From Strigamia acuminata (taxonomy: Eukaryota; Arthropoda; Chilopoda; Geophilomorpha; Linotaeniidae): a stretch of DNA of 64,000 nucleotides. Both the position numbers and the translations under genes were made by a program. The stretch covers positions 33,196,427 through 33,260,426 of the forward strand of contig OX442315.1 in NCBI GenBank assembly GCA_949358305.1, read 5' to 3'. Under the pieces are notes generated by a model, which saw only the letters and a program-made list of their open reading frames with translations, was not told where the DNA came from and searched no databases. Positions 25,734-38,528 of the stretch are shown piece after piece. The first letter of the stretch is position 1. The number at the start of each line of letters is the position of its first letter.

Positions 25734-26699
25734 ATTGTTCTAAAATAAAAAATAACAATATTCTGCCTCGATTTTGCACAAAATCCAGCCTGAAACAAAT
25801 TTAAGCCTAATCTCCTTATTTGCAATTTAATTTAAAAGCTCTTCCCTAAATTCCAATGCAAGTGTTAGGCTTAAAAATAAATTCAAAGTAATTTCTTATA
25901 AAAAAAACAATAAATTCAATCATCATTATTAGATTTTTTTATTTATTAATTTTCCAATTACGTTATTTTCAATACGATGTGTTTAAACTTTAAAAATAAA
26001 AAAGTAAATAAGAAAAAAAAAAAAAAAACAGCAAAAGGAGTTTTCTCAAGGTTTTACCCGAATTTGGATCTCATTGGTTGTTGATGTATAAAAGACCTTT
26101 TTATGAGGACATTTTTGGAGAAGTTAAGTCCCTTTTTCTTGGTATGTGCCATAGGGTTTGATCGTTGGTTCTGAGTGAGAAATCAAGCAGAACATTCATC
26201 TGGAAGACCACACAAGATCATTGAGGAGATGAAAGAAACGACCCAAGTCTATATATAATATTAAGAATCAAAGCGGAAATTGAAAACCTTGGAACCGAAA
26301 CTTTTCTTGCCTCACTGTTTCTTCCTTATGTTTCCAAGGCAAATAGGAAGAATATTGAAGAATTATTTACTGAGTCACGAGATGTACCAATAAATTCGAC
26401 TGGCTTTCCACAAAACGACACCAACGCACCACGATACAGAAATACGACAAAGTGTAAAAAAGTTTTAAAAAGAAAGTAAGAGGGAAAAAAAACTCAATTT
26501 ATTGCCACAGCCTTCTTAAAAGCCACTCAGCCGACGCCGCTTTCTACCCACAGCCCACGCAATTCGGACATTTGCCATACCGCACGTGCAAGCCTGCTCT
26601 CGACTAAATAACTCCTATTGACAAGTTTAGAAACAGGTTTTGCACGAGTTAGAAAGCAATAACCCGAGTTAGAAAGCCATTATGCACCAAATCCTAAAA

Positions 26700-26745
26700 C
26701 CGTATTTTACCGATTAAGAGTCGCCCTCGAATAGTAGCCGCAGCA
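26700..26745 (+). mobile_element. CCGTATTTTACCG-family MITE, left-end fragment
   Basis: Only the first 46 bases of the family are present, ending abruptly after GTAGCCGCAG. It sits just 5' of a longer copy. Confidence 0.75.
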
Positions 26746-26855
26746 TTTCCCTTATCAGTCGCTCACCGGAAATAAATCATAAAAACAAAATAAAATTATA
26801 ACATTATAAAATGGCACACTTCCCACCACACAAGTGCAATACCCAGCCCAAGTGA

Positions 26856-27106
26856 GTATTTTACCGATTAAGAGTCGCCTCGAATAGTAGCCGCGGTTGA
26901 GACACCAAGAATACCGTATTTTTGCAAAAGTACGGTATTGTTTCCGTATTTAACCTCACGAACGATGAACGTACGCTTCGTTTGTGACGTTCAGACTTCG
27001 TTAGTTACATTAAACAAATGTAACAAACGAAAAACCGAAATTGTAATTGCTGACAAAAATGGCAGTTTTGAATAAGAGCCGCGGCTCTTAATCGATAAAA
27101 TACAGT
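26856..27106 (+). mobile_element. CCGTATTTTACCG-family MITE
   Basis: Starts GTATTTTACCGATTAAGAG and ends ATCGATAAAATACAGT. Full family core, including two CTTCGTT repeats. The next element (27107-27649) begins exactly at its right end, so that one probably inserted into or beside this terminus. Confidence 0.8.
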
Positions 27107-27649
27107 AGGCTCATTCAATAACTTTTCGTGTAAATTTTCGTCTCGCACGAATTTTTACACGAAAAGCCTCGTTTCTGAATGTAATCGTTTATTTAGCAAA
27201 TAAACGATTGTTTAACCACATTGTTTAACCAACTGCCAAACTTGACCTGGGATTCCAGATCCAGATCTACCGTAGGTCGTAATTCCCGCTACATGTCGCA
27301 CACGGGTATTTCGTTTCAATATTTTTCTTTCCTCGCATTTTTATTTTGTTTCAAGCCATAATTATAGCACTAGTGATGATTATTATCATTATTCACTATA
27401 AAAAAATAATAACAGCTGCAAAATTGTGCATATATCTCCAATCGTCGCGATCTAACGGAGATCCAAGATGGCGGCCAAAATGTGCAATTTGAACGAGAAA
27501 ACTCGTTACACTGAGATTTAAACGACCTAAAAAGGTCGTTTACTTTCAGCCCGTTTAAACCTGTTTGCACAAGCTTTTAAACGAGAATCTCGTTTAAAAG
27601 TTCGTGCAAACGGGTTTAAACGATCGTTTAGGAGTTATTGAATGCGCCT
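27107..27649 (+). mobile_element. AGGCGC-like foldback element, divergent subfamily
   Basis: Left end AGGCTCATTCAATAACTTTT, right end AGTTATTGAATGCGCCT, an imperfect inverted match to each other. The terminal AATGCGCCT equals that of the 751-bp family, but the body differs. Inner palindromes are built on CGTTTAAAC. The flanking triplets (AGT and ACT) do not match, so no target duplication is visible. Confidence 0.7.
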
Positions 27650-28800
27650 ACTATTTACCATACCAGTTCTAGTTTACCTTAATTCATTAAAGTAATGAAA
27701 ACAATTGCACCCAATAGACGAAAGATACAAGTCTTCATCAAACACCAAAAACCATATAAACAAACTTTGCATTCACCTTTTGGTTGATAGCATTATTCAA
27801 TCAACAATATTAAAACAAATCCTGATAATAATATCAAAATCCTACTGAGCAAATTCCACGTCATTTCGAATTCTACGCAGCACGCCATAGTCGAAAAATA
27901 AAGAAAGGCGGATTTCTTCTTTCGTTCTTTTCTTTTCTTTCCCATAATTTTCCTCGACCAACTCATTAAGCATCGAGATGCACCCTATAGCAACACAATC
28001 CAACACCACTGCTCACCATGAATACTAAACAAGCCAACAAGCATTCATTACTCATACTCTAAAGCAGGACATAAAATCCACTCTTGAGAACCAATCTCAT
28101 ACATAAATTTTCTAGGGCACCGTTTCAACTTGTTGAACACAGGTGCAACACACAAAAACACAATCCGCCGATTCTTGCAGCACCTTACTCCGTCTAAGTG
28201 CTTGACAAATTATCGTCAAGCAAAAACGCAAGTGTGTTTTAGATAATTAAAGTGAGTGGGCAGCCGTAAAAAAAACTTCTAAACTCCTATTGCATCTCAG
28301 CTTTAAAGAGAGGGGAGAACTGCTTCCTTAGTACAAATTGATTTTAACCTTCAGCAGAGGCAAATGACTCCAGCTGAACATACATTTATGTTTCCACTAC
28401 AAGCCTACAGTCAGCACCAGGTATCGAGAGATTTGAGTGCAGTGTCTTCGGTAAAACTGCACGGCTGAGAAACGAACAAGAACGACTCCATTTTTACCTT
28501 GCTAAGAATACAGTGCTACTTGAAAAACCTGACTCAAGACGTCTACAATAACATCAACTTTATAATAATGACAAGCATACGCAATGACCCAACAGGTATC
28601 TTTATACCAAAATCCCACTGCAAAATCCCAAACAGCAGGTAATGGCATACTGTGTTCTGAAGTCTTGATTGTTATCGATTACAATGAGCGAATAATGTAG
28701 CCATCCATTACGGTTAAAAGAATTAATCTAAGTCTTTACTCAAATTTAAAAGAAATGCAAAGTGGCGACGTAAATCATACAGCATCAAAAATGTGACATA

Positions 28801-29243
28801 CCGTACTGCCTTATTTAAACGCCCGGATTCATTCGGACGCCGGGCCCATTTTAACGCCAGGCAGGCGTACACACAAAAGTTTATAGACGCCGGCCCCGTA
28901 TTAACGCCGGGCAAACGGGGAATGGCCAATTTCGTCTACAAAACGTTTCTAAAGTGCCGCACAAAAATTGACGCTGCTGCAATTGTAGGCACTTTCCAGG
29001 TGCCTTTGCTGTTTTTGATCACTTATTAACTAAATGGTATGTGTAGATGATTGCAAAATATAAAATTAAAAATTTATTTCCAAAAAAAAATTTTTTTTTG
29101 CTACTTTATTTTCTCGAAAATTTATTTTGGACTATTTTTCTGGTTAAACGCCTGGTTCAAATAAACGGCTGGTTTCAAATTACCGCTTGGCGGGTCGGCC
29201 AAAAAAAAATTTAAACGCCCGGGCGTTTAAATGAGGCAGTACG
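28801..29243 (+). mobile_element. CCGTACTGCC-family MITE, copy 1
   Basis: Left end TA|CCGTACTGCCTTATTTAAAC and right end GTTTAAATGAGGCAGTACG. Blocks of AACGCCGGGC/GCCCGGCGTT-like units lie just inside both ends. About 443 bp, no transposase. Same terminal pattern as 35063-35322. Confidence 0.82.
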
Positions 29244-30196
29244 CTAACAGGTAAAACTGACCAATGGAATTTAATTTGATGGAATTTGGCATCGAGATAC
29301 CGAGTGCGGACTAGTTTAGTATTCCTTAAAAAAAGAATTAATGGCTTCCAAAACCCGAAAATATATTTCAACCGTTCGTGGTTCATCTTTAGGTTATTTA
29401 ATGTCATTCTTCAATCCCGAGATAAAGTTTCTTCGAAGAGTAAGTCTATCCAAGTTTGTTTGGACAGGCAACACTTCGGGGACCCACAGTTTCTACGATT
29501 TCGTTTATCAGTCTGTAATTTTCTCATCAAACATGATGGGTGATTGACATGTATGTTATTCCTTTTTCTATTATTTGGGGAATTCACTAACCAAAATTTA
29601 AAAAAATATATTTTCTAAAAAAAAGTTTTGCCTAATGAATAAATAAAGTCCATCAAGATGCATAAACACAAAGTCCATCAAAAACACAATTATTCAAATG
29701 TAAAAGATAATGCCGCAGCCTAAACTTCTAAATTGAAAGACAAGTAAAAACTAAACTATACAATGATTTCCCTTGACAAATCATTTTACCAGCCCAAAAA
29801 GGATTTCACTGCATTCAACTTGAATTCAACTCAACAGTTTTCTTCAGTTCCGCCACTCAGACCACATGTGTCTGATTACATCAAGACTCAACTGCAGGCC
29901 AGCAAATGTCCACTTACAAAAATTAATCCAAATCAATTCTCCATTTTTACCCCTTTTTCAAACAATTTTCTAACTTAACACTCAATCCATCCAAAAAAAC
30001 AAGAAAAAGAAAACCCCAAAGTGCATCTTGACCCGTAGTAACACACTTCATTACCAACCCCATCTCCTCTCAGACCTAAATGATTGCCCCATGACCTGCA
30101 CAGATGAGTCCTTAATATAACCTCAAACTATTTTTTTTCCTCCAGTAAAACTCAGTCAAGAGTAAAACATGTTGAGCTATAAACTTTTATACCCCT

Positions 30197-30838
30197 TTAA
30201 CACTAGAACGGCCGGAATTTCCGCCTACCTAGAACGGCCAAAACCGGTCAAAATGACCGGTTTTCAATATCGTGAACAATACGTGCACCAAATGTGCAAA
30301 ATACTTTCACAATACGTGCACAATACGGGCATACAACGTTTTGACATCAAATGGATTTAGTAACACGCGAAATATGCGAAGAAAATACCAAAACAAAAAT
30401 TGATGGTTATTATAAAACCTGATAAAATTAAATTTCCGTTTTTAATATTATCAGATTTTATAAAAACCATAAATTTTTGTTTTGGTATTTTCTTCGTATG
30501 TTTCGCGTGTTACTGAATCAGTTTGATGCCAAAACGTTGTATGCACGTATTGTGCACGTTTGGTGCACGTTTGGTGCACGTTTAGTGCAATTTGGTGGAC
30601 GTATTGTTCAGGTGGTTTCAACCGGTTATTTTGACCGGTTTCGGCCGTTCTAGGTGAATTCACTTTTTTTTTATAATTTCTTAAGATAAATGCAACTTTC
30701 GATGATTTATGATATAAAGCATCATAAATCAGCTAAAGTCGCAAATTAGCAGCATCGTAAACCCATTGGGTTTATTGCTGCAGCTGTTTTAAACAGCATT
30801 TCCGGTCAAAATGACCGGTCTGGCCGTTCTAGTGTTAA
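30197..30838 (+). mobile_element. piggyBac-like foldback MITE in TTAA
   Basis: TTAA flanks both ends (30197-30200, 30835-30838). The ends are CACTAGAACGGCC and GGCCGTTCTAGTG. Inside is a second, longer foldback with CCTAGAACGGCC (30228) and GGCCGTTCTAGG (ending 30654), whose arms of roughly 200 bp mirror each other about 30440 (for example AATACCAAAACAAAAATT against its complement). CCGGTCAAAATGACCGG palindromes occur at several points. TTAA targets and C-x-x-TAGAA ends are the hallmark of piggyBac mobilisation. No transposase is present. Confidence 0.85.
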
Positions 30839-31506
30839 GAGGTCACACGAACGAATTACTCACTCACAAATGATTTCCCAAAGAAACCAATCCATCTCAC
30901 TGCAACTGCAAATCAACACTTTAGTCAAGAAACGAATGCTACCAATCTCCATCCACGGAATCCAATTTACCAGTGTTAATTACCACAATAGAGACATCGC
31001 ATTCCACACCAGTGCACATGCCCTCGACTTCACTTGCAGCTGCCAATCTGCGAAAACGGTTTCATCTTCAACAACACTTACTCCACAACATCTTGCAACC
31101 CAATATTATTTACATTCCCGGCAACTTCTTCTCTCCAAAGACATTTATTAAGCACTTACCACGCAGAAACCAATTTTCCTTCTCAAACCGCACGACTCGC
31201 AGTTTTTATTAACAAAACCCCCAGAAGAAAATCTTTGGGCAAGAAGAAATTGAACAAAGAGTGAACTGCAAACATCAATCTTTTCGCGTAAGAAAAAGTG
31301 TTATTAAAAAATAAATGAATAGTTTAAAGTCAAAAAAGCCTTAGTTTTTTACAGTTGTACAATACAAATCGTACATAAAAATCGTCCCAGTCCAGCTTGA
31401 AGCTCACCTGCAGAATGAGCGTTTTTGGTTGTTTCCACCAGATGGTGCAAAAACTTACTGATATGTTATGACAAATAACAATTGCAAGTTGTCCCTTGAT
31501 CTAATT

Positions 31507-31797
31507 CAGCGTTTCCCAAACGGTGGGGCGCAAGCTGATTATTGGTGGAGCGCACCCATTACACACGGCTAAATAAGACAAGCTTTTTTTGCAAACTTTT
31601 GTAAAATTTTCTGCAAAATTATATAAAATTATGGAGAAAATTATACAAAGTTTTATGCAAAATTATATAAAAATTTCTTTTTTTCTTTTTAGTAGTTTAT
31701 TTTAAAAAAATTTAATGCAGTGGTAGATGAAGTGGGGCGCATAAAATCGCCTTGCTTAAAAAGTGGGGCGCGATGCTAAAAAGTTTGGGAACCCCTG
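31507..31797 (+). mobile_element. hAT-like MITE with 8-bp target duplication
   Basis: Starts CAGCGTTTCCCAAAC and ends GTTTGGGAACCCCTG, flanked on both sides by ATCTAATT (31499-31506, 31798-31805). The 8-bp duplication and CAG-G-GTTCCCAAAC ends are diagnostic of the hAT superfamily. The body includes GTGGGGCGC repeats. 291 bp, non-coding. Confidence 0.92.
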
Positions 31798-33775
31798 ATC
31801 TAATTTATGTGGAAGCCATTTTGAATTCGGTTCTAAAAACCAAAACCAGACTTAAACCAATTGAAAAACTACTCTAATTTAAATTCACCTACCATTTTCA
31901 CACCGTCAGACTATTTTAATACAAAAAAAAGCAAAGTAACCTAATTTTTATGACCAAAACAAACTAAATTTAATTTAACCAAACCGTCGATGCAACCGCC
32001 AGGTGCTGTTGAAGGTCATGTAATCGGTTCATGAAGTTCATCCTCGTCTTGCAAATAATGCATGAGTTGTTGCACTTTCTTTTCCTTTTCCTCCTTACTT
32101 TTTAAATATTTAATGGAGCAAGACGACTTTCTCTCCACTTTCCCTCCAAACTTCTCCGAAAACAAAATAAAAAAGAAACTTCGCAAGACACAAAAGAAAA
32201 GAAAAATGACTGTAGCAATTTACTTTAGGCAGAGAAACAAAAGCATAGGTTTTGTTTTTCTTTCCCACCTTTTATTCCCCACCAATGTTGACTTTGCAAA
32301 CAATAATCAAGATCTTGACTTGCCAAAGGTGGCTCCTTGGCTACCACATGAAAATCGGCTTTCCCCTACTTTCCCGGCGAAAATCAATAAAGTGAAACAA
32401 CAAAAAAGAAGGGGGAAAAGAAAATATTGAAAAGGGCTTCATTCAAGAGCGTGTCTAAGAAATACACCAAACGCGAGTCATCTCCCCTCTCCATCAACAC
32501 CTTGCGCTATGTTCCATCAAGCAGAAAGAAATCAAAATATTTTCTCACCAAGGGAGGAAAAAGTCAAATCCCTTCAACTAGAAACCTTAAATATAAAAAA
32601 AGCAAATAAAAAAAAATAAATAAAAATCTAAGATAAAAGTTGAAGATAAAAGATACCATAAATGAATTAAAAAAATCGGACTGCAAATACTGAATTGTTT
32701 GTGGCAAGGTGAAATTAAAACGAGTTTCATTTGCAGACCGCCTATTTCTCCTTGTGTTATACGTCGGTAATAATAAATGATGTTGCCAACTTAAGAGAAT
32801 AAAGCATCGCATGGAGAACCGTTGCCTCCCTGTTCTCATTCTCCTCCTTCGGCTCGACCCACCGACTTTATTGGATTATCAATCTTACCACGTTTAAGAG
32901 GGGAAATTCGCCAACACGAAAATGGGCACAAGATGGGGATTATTTACGAACAAAACCATCAACAAATTGAGGTTTTGTGGGCTATTTCTGACAATGAAAA
33001 AATTATCAATTTCTGTCCTAATAACCAAAACCACTTAACGGTGGGTTAGAATTAAATTAATCTATCGCTACATGAAAATGTTCAGAGTTAATGCATCTAC
33101 TACCAGCTAGAATTCTTTTTTTCTTAAAAAATTTATAGCATTACAGAAAGTACTTGTAGTAGTATAGCTATGAATAAAAAAGTTTTCATTTTTTTTATAT
33201 TTTTTACAAAACAAAATTCAATTTATAACATGTAATAACTTATTAAAAATGGCGCAATTTTATTAAAGTGCATTTGCAATGCCTATAAAATGATGATATT
33301 ATCTGAAATTGCTTCCTACATGCATAATAACATGTAATATCATCATCTATATTTAATGCATTTCGGCAATTTCCCATGATGAAGTAAAAAAAGCAAAAAC
33401 TCTACAAAAGTACACTTTACAGTTCCCAAACATTCTTTCTAACAAAACTCATTTATTATTGAGCGGAAAATAAATCAATTTTACATTACTTGTGACCAAC
33501 AAAAACCACACAACAGATTTCCGCCCTCTTCTTTACGGTTAGTAAACAACTCGAGCTGACTGGCACGGGACACTAATCAACACAGACTTCAGCATCTAAT
33601 CCGGATGTAATGTCATCTAAGCTGGAATTCTCCAACGTACTTTACTTCAAAGTATAGAACAGACTCATTCATAGTTAGGCTGTTTTGGCTTGTTTTTGCT
33701 GTGCTTTTAAACTTTCTGTTTATATGCATTTTGGTATTTCCAGACACAGCAAAAACAAGGCAAAACTGCCTAACG

Positions 33776-33901
33776 CAGGGGTCGGCAACCTTTTGAGACG
33801 GAAAAGCCAAAAGATACAATTTTCAAAATTTCCCAGTTTTTAAAGAGCCACTAACATTTTTGTTTCAATATTATGGTGTTTGATCTTGACATCGACCCCT
33901 G
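33776..33901 (+). mobile_element. Short hAT-like MITE
   Basis: Starts CAGGGGTCGGCAACCTTTTG and ends ATCGACCCCTG. The flanking octamers GCCTAACG and GTCTAACG differ at one base, consistent with an old 8-bp duplication. 126 bp, non-coding. Confidence 0.8.
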
Positions 33902-34185
33902 GTCTAACGGGATGGAATACCTGGGTCGAAACGACTAACACGGAGACCGCAGGAGTGTGTAATCCACAATTATTTAAACTTTTTTAAAGTGAAGTATTGT
34001 TATTATCTAAACAGTCAATACTTTCTGTATTTAAATGCACCTCTCTCTCACATTGTTACAACACACAGACCTTAGTATGATTTCCCCCTTAAAAGTATGC
34101 GCGAGATTTCGGAAGTCCGAGAATGAGAATATAATACGAGGCAATAACTCACAACCAATGAATTTACACTAAAAACATCACATAC

Positions 34186-34397
34186 CTGCTGCCATTACTC
34201 CACTCGCACCAGTAGTCTCGAGACATTGAATAACATCATCGTAACACAAAATGTTACCATTGGCAATTACAGGTATTGAAACCGATTTGGCTATTTCTTC
34301 AATCATCTTCCAATCGGCTAATCCCGTTAATGGTCCCTTTTGTTCTCTCGTTCGTCCATGAACAGCAACGAGTTTACAACCAGCATTTTCTAACATC
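34186..34397 (-). CDS. DUS1L: DUS1-type tRNA-dihydrouridine synthase, catalytic-core exon
   Basis: Minus-strand exon of 212 bp, acceptor TTTTCTAG, donor CAG|GTATG. It encodes MLENAGCKLVAVHGRTREQK, then GPLTGLADWKMIEEIAKSVS, IPVIANGNI, and CLETTGASGVMAA. VHGRTR-[EK]-QKGP-x-x-G-x-A-[DS]W, IPV-x-ANGNI and G-x-x-GVM-[AS]A are the FMN/tRNA-binding signatures of DUS1 enzymes. The first base completes an Arg codon from the exon ending at 38851 (AG|G) and the last base starts the Glu codon of the exon at 12612. The protein acts on cytoplasmic tRNA. All signature residues are intact. Confidence 0.93.
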
Positions 34398-35062
34398 CTA
34401 GAAAACAAAACAAAAAAAAATCTTAAATCTTTTAAGTAAACAAAGTAAAGAAAACTACTCCAAAATCTTTTAAGAATCCAACTCCCTGGCTACTTGTCAA
34501 CTTCTTTGACTGAATAATCCTTACTTAATTACACACCCAACTGCGCATGCGTGCAAAAACCATTCTCGCACAACTATTACCTAAGGACAACAACAAAATC
34601 TTCCAAGATTAATTTATTAATTGCTTAACTTGGGTTCTCATCTTTTGACCCTTTCCTTATCTACCTGTCACACCTGCAGCTACATCGATTAAAAAATTAA
34701 ATTTAAAATACGATCGTTGGCATCTCAACCTTATCTGCCACACAGATTCATAACTTAGAGTACCAAGTAACACAAGCAACGATTTAACACCGATTCTAGA
34801 TAGATGCAATGTTTAATACCATATTTACACAGATGCAATGTTAAATGGATCACCGGTGTTTTAAATAAATTAATCTTCATTATATGAATACAGTTAAATA
34901 ACTAATCTAATTATATATTTAAAAAAATTGGACTGGTTATGCCAGAGACCGGAAGCCCATTTTAGGAGGTGCCCCTGACAAAACTTTTCTTTAAAGTACT
35001 GTGTTTAGGTGTAAGATATTGGGACAAGCCATTAATAACATCATTTATATGTTATTCATATA

Positions 35063-35322
35063 CCGTACTGCCTCAATTTAACGCCGAGTGTAATCAAACG
35101 CCGGGATTCGATTAAACGCCAGGCACTCAGCGACGATTTCAGTAATTGTTGCCGGCCCCGAATAAATGCCGGGTCCCAAAAAATCGTGATTTTTACGAAA
35201 AAATGATCATTTTTAGCAAAAAATTGACGATTTTTCAGTTATGCGCCGGGCCTAAATAAGCACCGGGTGGGGCAAGTCGAAAAAACTATTAAACTTCCCG
35301 GCGTTTATTCGAGGCAGTACGG
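35063..35322 (+). mobile_element. CCGTACTGCC-family MITE, copy 2
   Basis: Left end TA|CCGTACTGCCTCAATTTAAC and right end TTATTCGAGGCAGTACGG|TA, 260 bp. Short AACGCCGGG / CCCGGCGTT units lie inside both ends. TA on both flanks is consistent with a TA target. Confidence 0.85.
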
Positions 35323-36544
35323 TAATTAGTAATTTGCTTCATATCTTAGCAAATTTTGTAAATGTAGGTCATATTACTGAAATCCTGAACAATCAAAGAT
35401 CAAATGTCAAACAATTGACAATCAAACTCCAAACATTAATAAAATAATTTCTTTCCACTAAAACAACTTCAATAAATTCAATATCAACATCATTTTATCC
35501 CTTCCAAAATTCTAATGTTCACAGGCGCATGACCCACCAACGCCCGCACATCACCACACCCATTTCTACATCCTTCCCCTCTTTATATTACCCCTAGCCT
35601 TTTAAACTTGACATCAAAAGAAAAATCAAAATCTAAAACAAAATTAATTGCAGTAAAGTGCACAGCTGTGAAGAAAAATAAAAAGGAAAAAAAAACTTTC
35701 AATTTCTTTTCATTTATTTTACACACTGAACCGCAAGAGGGTTTTAATGAAAAGCCAATTCCTCATCCATGATTCTTCATTTTTCTTCGTTTCTTTTTAA
35801 ATCGGCCTATTTTTATTTCTTATTTCCACAGCGCAAATCGAATAACCCCTAACTTTCTTATTCTTATTTCCCCCCTCTTCACAACCCCATCAGAGAAGCT
35901 GTCCCCATCTCTCCCCTCTAGGATTAGAAGCTTAGTCAAAGCACGCAAACCTATTTTCTTTTCGCTGCGAAATCAATTTATACAAAACGTGATGCGCAAG
36001 AGCCCATCACATAAGAGAAAGGTACGGGAGGGGGCGCTGCATTCCCCAATCACTCGCGCATAGAAGAGAGCGACACTGAAATTCTCCCCTCAACCCCACC
36101 TTGCATACTCCCCTATTACATCTAATTTGTCACAGAACAATATTGAGTCCAACGGGTGAGGGATGAAGTCTGTAAAGTAAAAACTAAATCAGATTAAAAA
36201 GCAGTCCCAACTTTTTTCCCCCCAATTCCATGCAAAGACAAAGTCAAAATAATTTTAAAATTTAATATAAACACGGAATAAACATTAGGTGCATTATAAA
36301 CAACATATTTAAACTGTTTTTCTTGATCTAAATTGAAAAAAGAAGATCGATTTAGTCTGTTTTTAGTCGCAGTTGGCATGCGCAGTTTAAACGACAAAAT
36401 ATGTTCAACTGAAATGGAAAATTTTAAACAAAATCAAAATTTCAGAAGGGAAATATTAAAAATTGTGTTTAACCATCATCGAATTGGCTGAGGAAAAATA
36501 AAATATCTCATCGTAAAACCTTCAAAACAGCGGATGCAAAATGT

Positions 36545-37120
36545 ACCTCAAACGTTTAATTCCCGTATCGGTTCGGATTAAATCACCGCCAATAGGATAA
36601 TTAAGATCTCTCCTATTTTGATTTAATCCTGACCGACACACACTTAAATATGTTTTCGATATATTTTCCATCCGCTATTGAAATATATTTAAGTGGAGGT
36701 ATCCTATTGTGACTCCACCAGTTTGATGTTGTTTACCGATTGTATTTATCGCTCCGCCATTTTGATGTGTTTCAGAAATGGCTTACGATCTTCGTCGATT
36801 TTTCTTCTCACATTTTGATTTAATCCTGACCGACATGAACTTAAATATGTTTAAGATATATTTTAAGTCCGCTATTTTGTTGGATTACATCTAGATATTC
36901 TATTTTCCCCGAGCCATTTTGACGATGTTTGAAGATTGCATTTTTGATTTTTCCCTCCGCCATTTCACATCAAGATGGCGCAGGCAAGATCAAAAGTGCA
37001 ATCTTCAAACATCATCAAAATGGCTGACGGAAAATATCTCAACTTAATCCGTCAAATTAACGGACTAAAAATTTAATACCATACGCACATTCAATTCTGT
37101 GTTGGTCAGAATTAAATAAA
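36545..37120 (+). repeat. Composite inverted and direct repeats, probable foldback element
   Basis: The motif TTTGATTTAATCCTGACCGA, continuing into CACTTAAATATGTTT, occurs at about 36616 and again at about 36815. Near the right end, TTGGTCAGAATTAAAT is its approximate inverse. A near-perfect hairpin pairs 36913-36949 with about 36988-37025 (GATGTTTGAAGATTGCA against TGCAATCTTCAAACATC). This looks like an old foldback or nested MITE. The boundaries are approximate and no clear target duplication was found. Confidence 0.6.
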
Positions 37121-38528
37121 AAAAAAAGGATGATTACCGCTACGCTCTACCGCTGTGGGTAGTTGACGCATCTACAGCGCATGCGCTAAACAGGGTGATA
37201 GGACAAATTCAATCACGTGTGAAAATAAACCCGCAGTAAACTGAAACGATCATTACAAATGGTGAAAAGATAATTGCAACCACAACACACTTAAATTAGA
37301 ATAAAAAATACCCTTCATTACCAACTGCCCTAAACTCCCAAATTAAAAAATATAACAAACTGATTCACACATAAAACTCTACCTGCAAACATCATTAAAT
37401 TCAAAATCAATTCCTAATCTCATCATAAGAAAATTTTCCACCAAAATTGAAAAGTTTTCTAATCGATTCCCGCCAACTTCGACCTTTCCGCATAGTTCTA
37501 AAACCAACATCCAATTAAGCAAACTTAAATCTCTCAAAAAGTGCGTGCGGACACCATTACTTCTGGTCCCCGCAGCACGTACAGGTCCACGCCCATTCCA
37601 CTGTGAAACACAGCGTGTAGTCCACCTGATATTAATTAACACACTAGTCGATTTGGATGTAGAAAGGAAGAGACACGCACATCTCCACCCATTTCGCTCC
37701 TCGGTGCAGTGAAATGAGGAAAAGCAGAAAAAAAATAAAAGAAATTTATTAATTCCCACTTTTTATTCATTCTCCCCTCCTCGAGCTCTCTCGGTCTCTC
37801 TTCTCTTCGAGCGGGATTTATGTACGACACCATTAGTCTCCCTTTTCCAAATGGTGGTGCATCTAAATTAAGCCTTGAGCTTAATTATACCCAAATATTT
37901 CACTGGTATCCATCACGTGTTTCACTAGTTCTGCTAAAGTGCACTTGCTCGCATTCATTTCAATTCAGAAAATAAATAAATAAATAAAATAAAAGTCAGG
38001 AATTCCAAACGCGATACAAGTCGGCCTCTATCGTTGCATATCACTGATGGACTTCTCGTAAGGACAAAGGGATACCGAGTGAAGTCATCATTCAACGAAC
38101 TCACAAAGGCAAATGTATGCGCCTGGAATGTTAACGATTCATTTGGTCACCGCTTTTAAAATCCTTTATTAAACCAACTTTATATTCGTTAGTGCTGGAA
38201 ACATCATTTTGTGTTTAGACAAAATTCATAAGCTACATCCTGCCGCCAGATTTCTGGTTGGTGAAAAGCCAAACCCAGATCCCCGTTTGCCGGACAGCTG
38301 CTCTATTTATTAAGCTACCCACGACTAATTTTAATTGCTGTATACTTAAATAGTTGACTTGCCTAACCTTTTTATTGCAATAAAGCAGAAAAATAAAAAC
38401 TTAACTCTTAGCGGCATGAATTTAGGGTAGTAGTTCTTCCGGAGTCTGGCAACCCTTAGATTCTCAAAATATTTACTCGCACACCAATGAAAAATATTTT
38501 GTTTTTATATACACAAATGGAATAAACC

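Larger units (their letters stand above)
12613..34185. other. Giant DUS1 intron (about 21.6 kb) filled with MITEs
   Basis: The flanking exons join in phase inside the conserved MAA|EGLLHNPALF segment, so no coding exon of DUS1 is missing between them. The intron holds the CCGTATTTTACCG family (six copies or parts), a second 751-bp AGGCGC MITE, a related 543-bp element, one CCGTACTGCC element, a pogo-like MITE, a piggyBac-like foldback and two hAT-like MITEs. A possible unrelated minus-strand exon at 20155-20320 is listed separately. No other gene was recognised on either strand. Confidence 0.75.
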
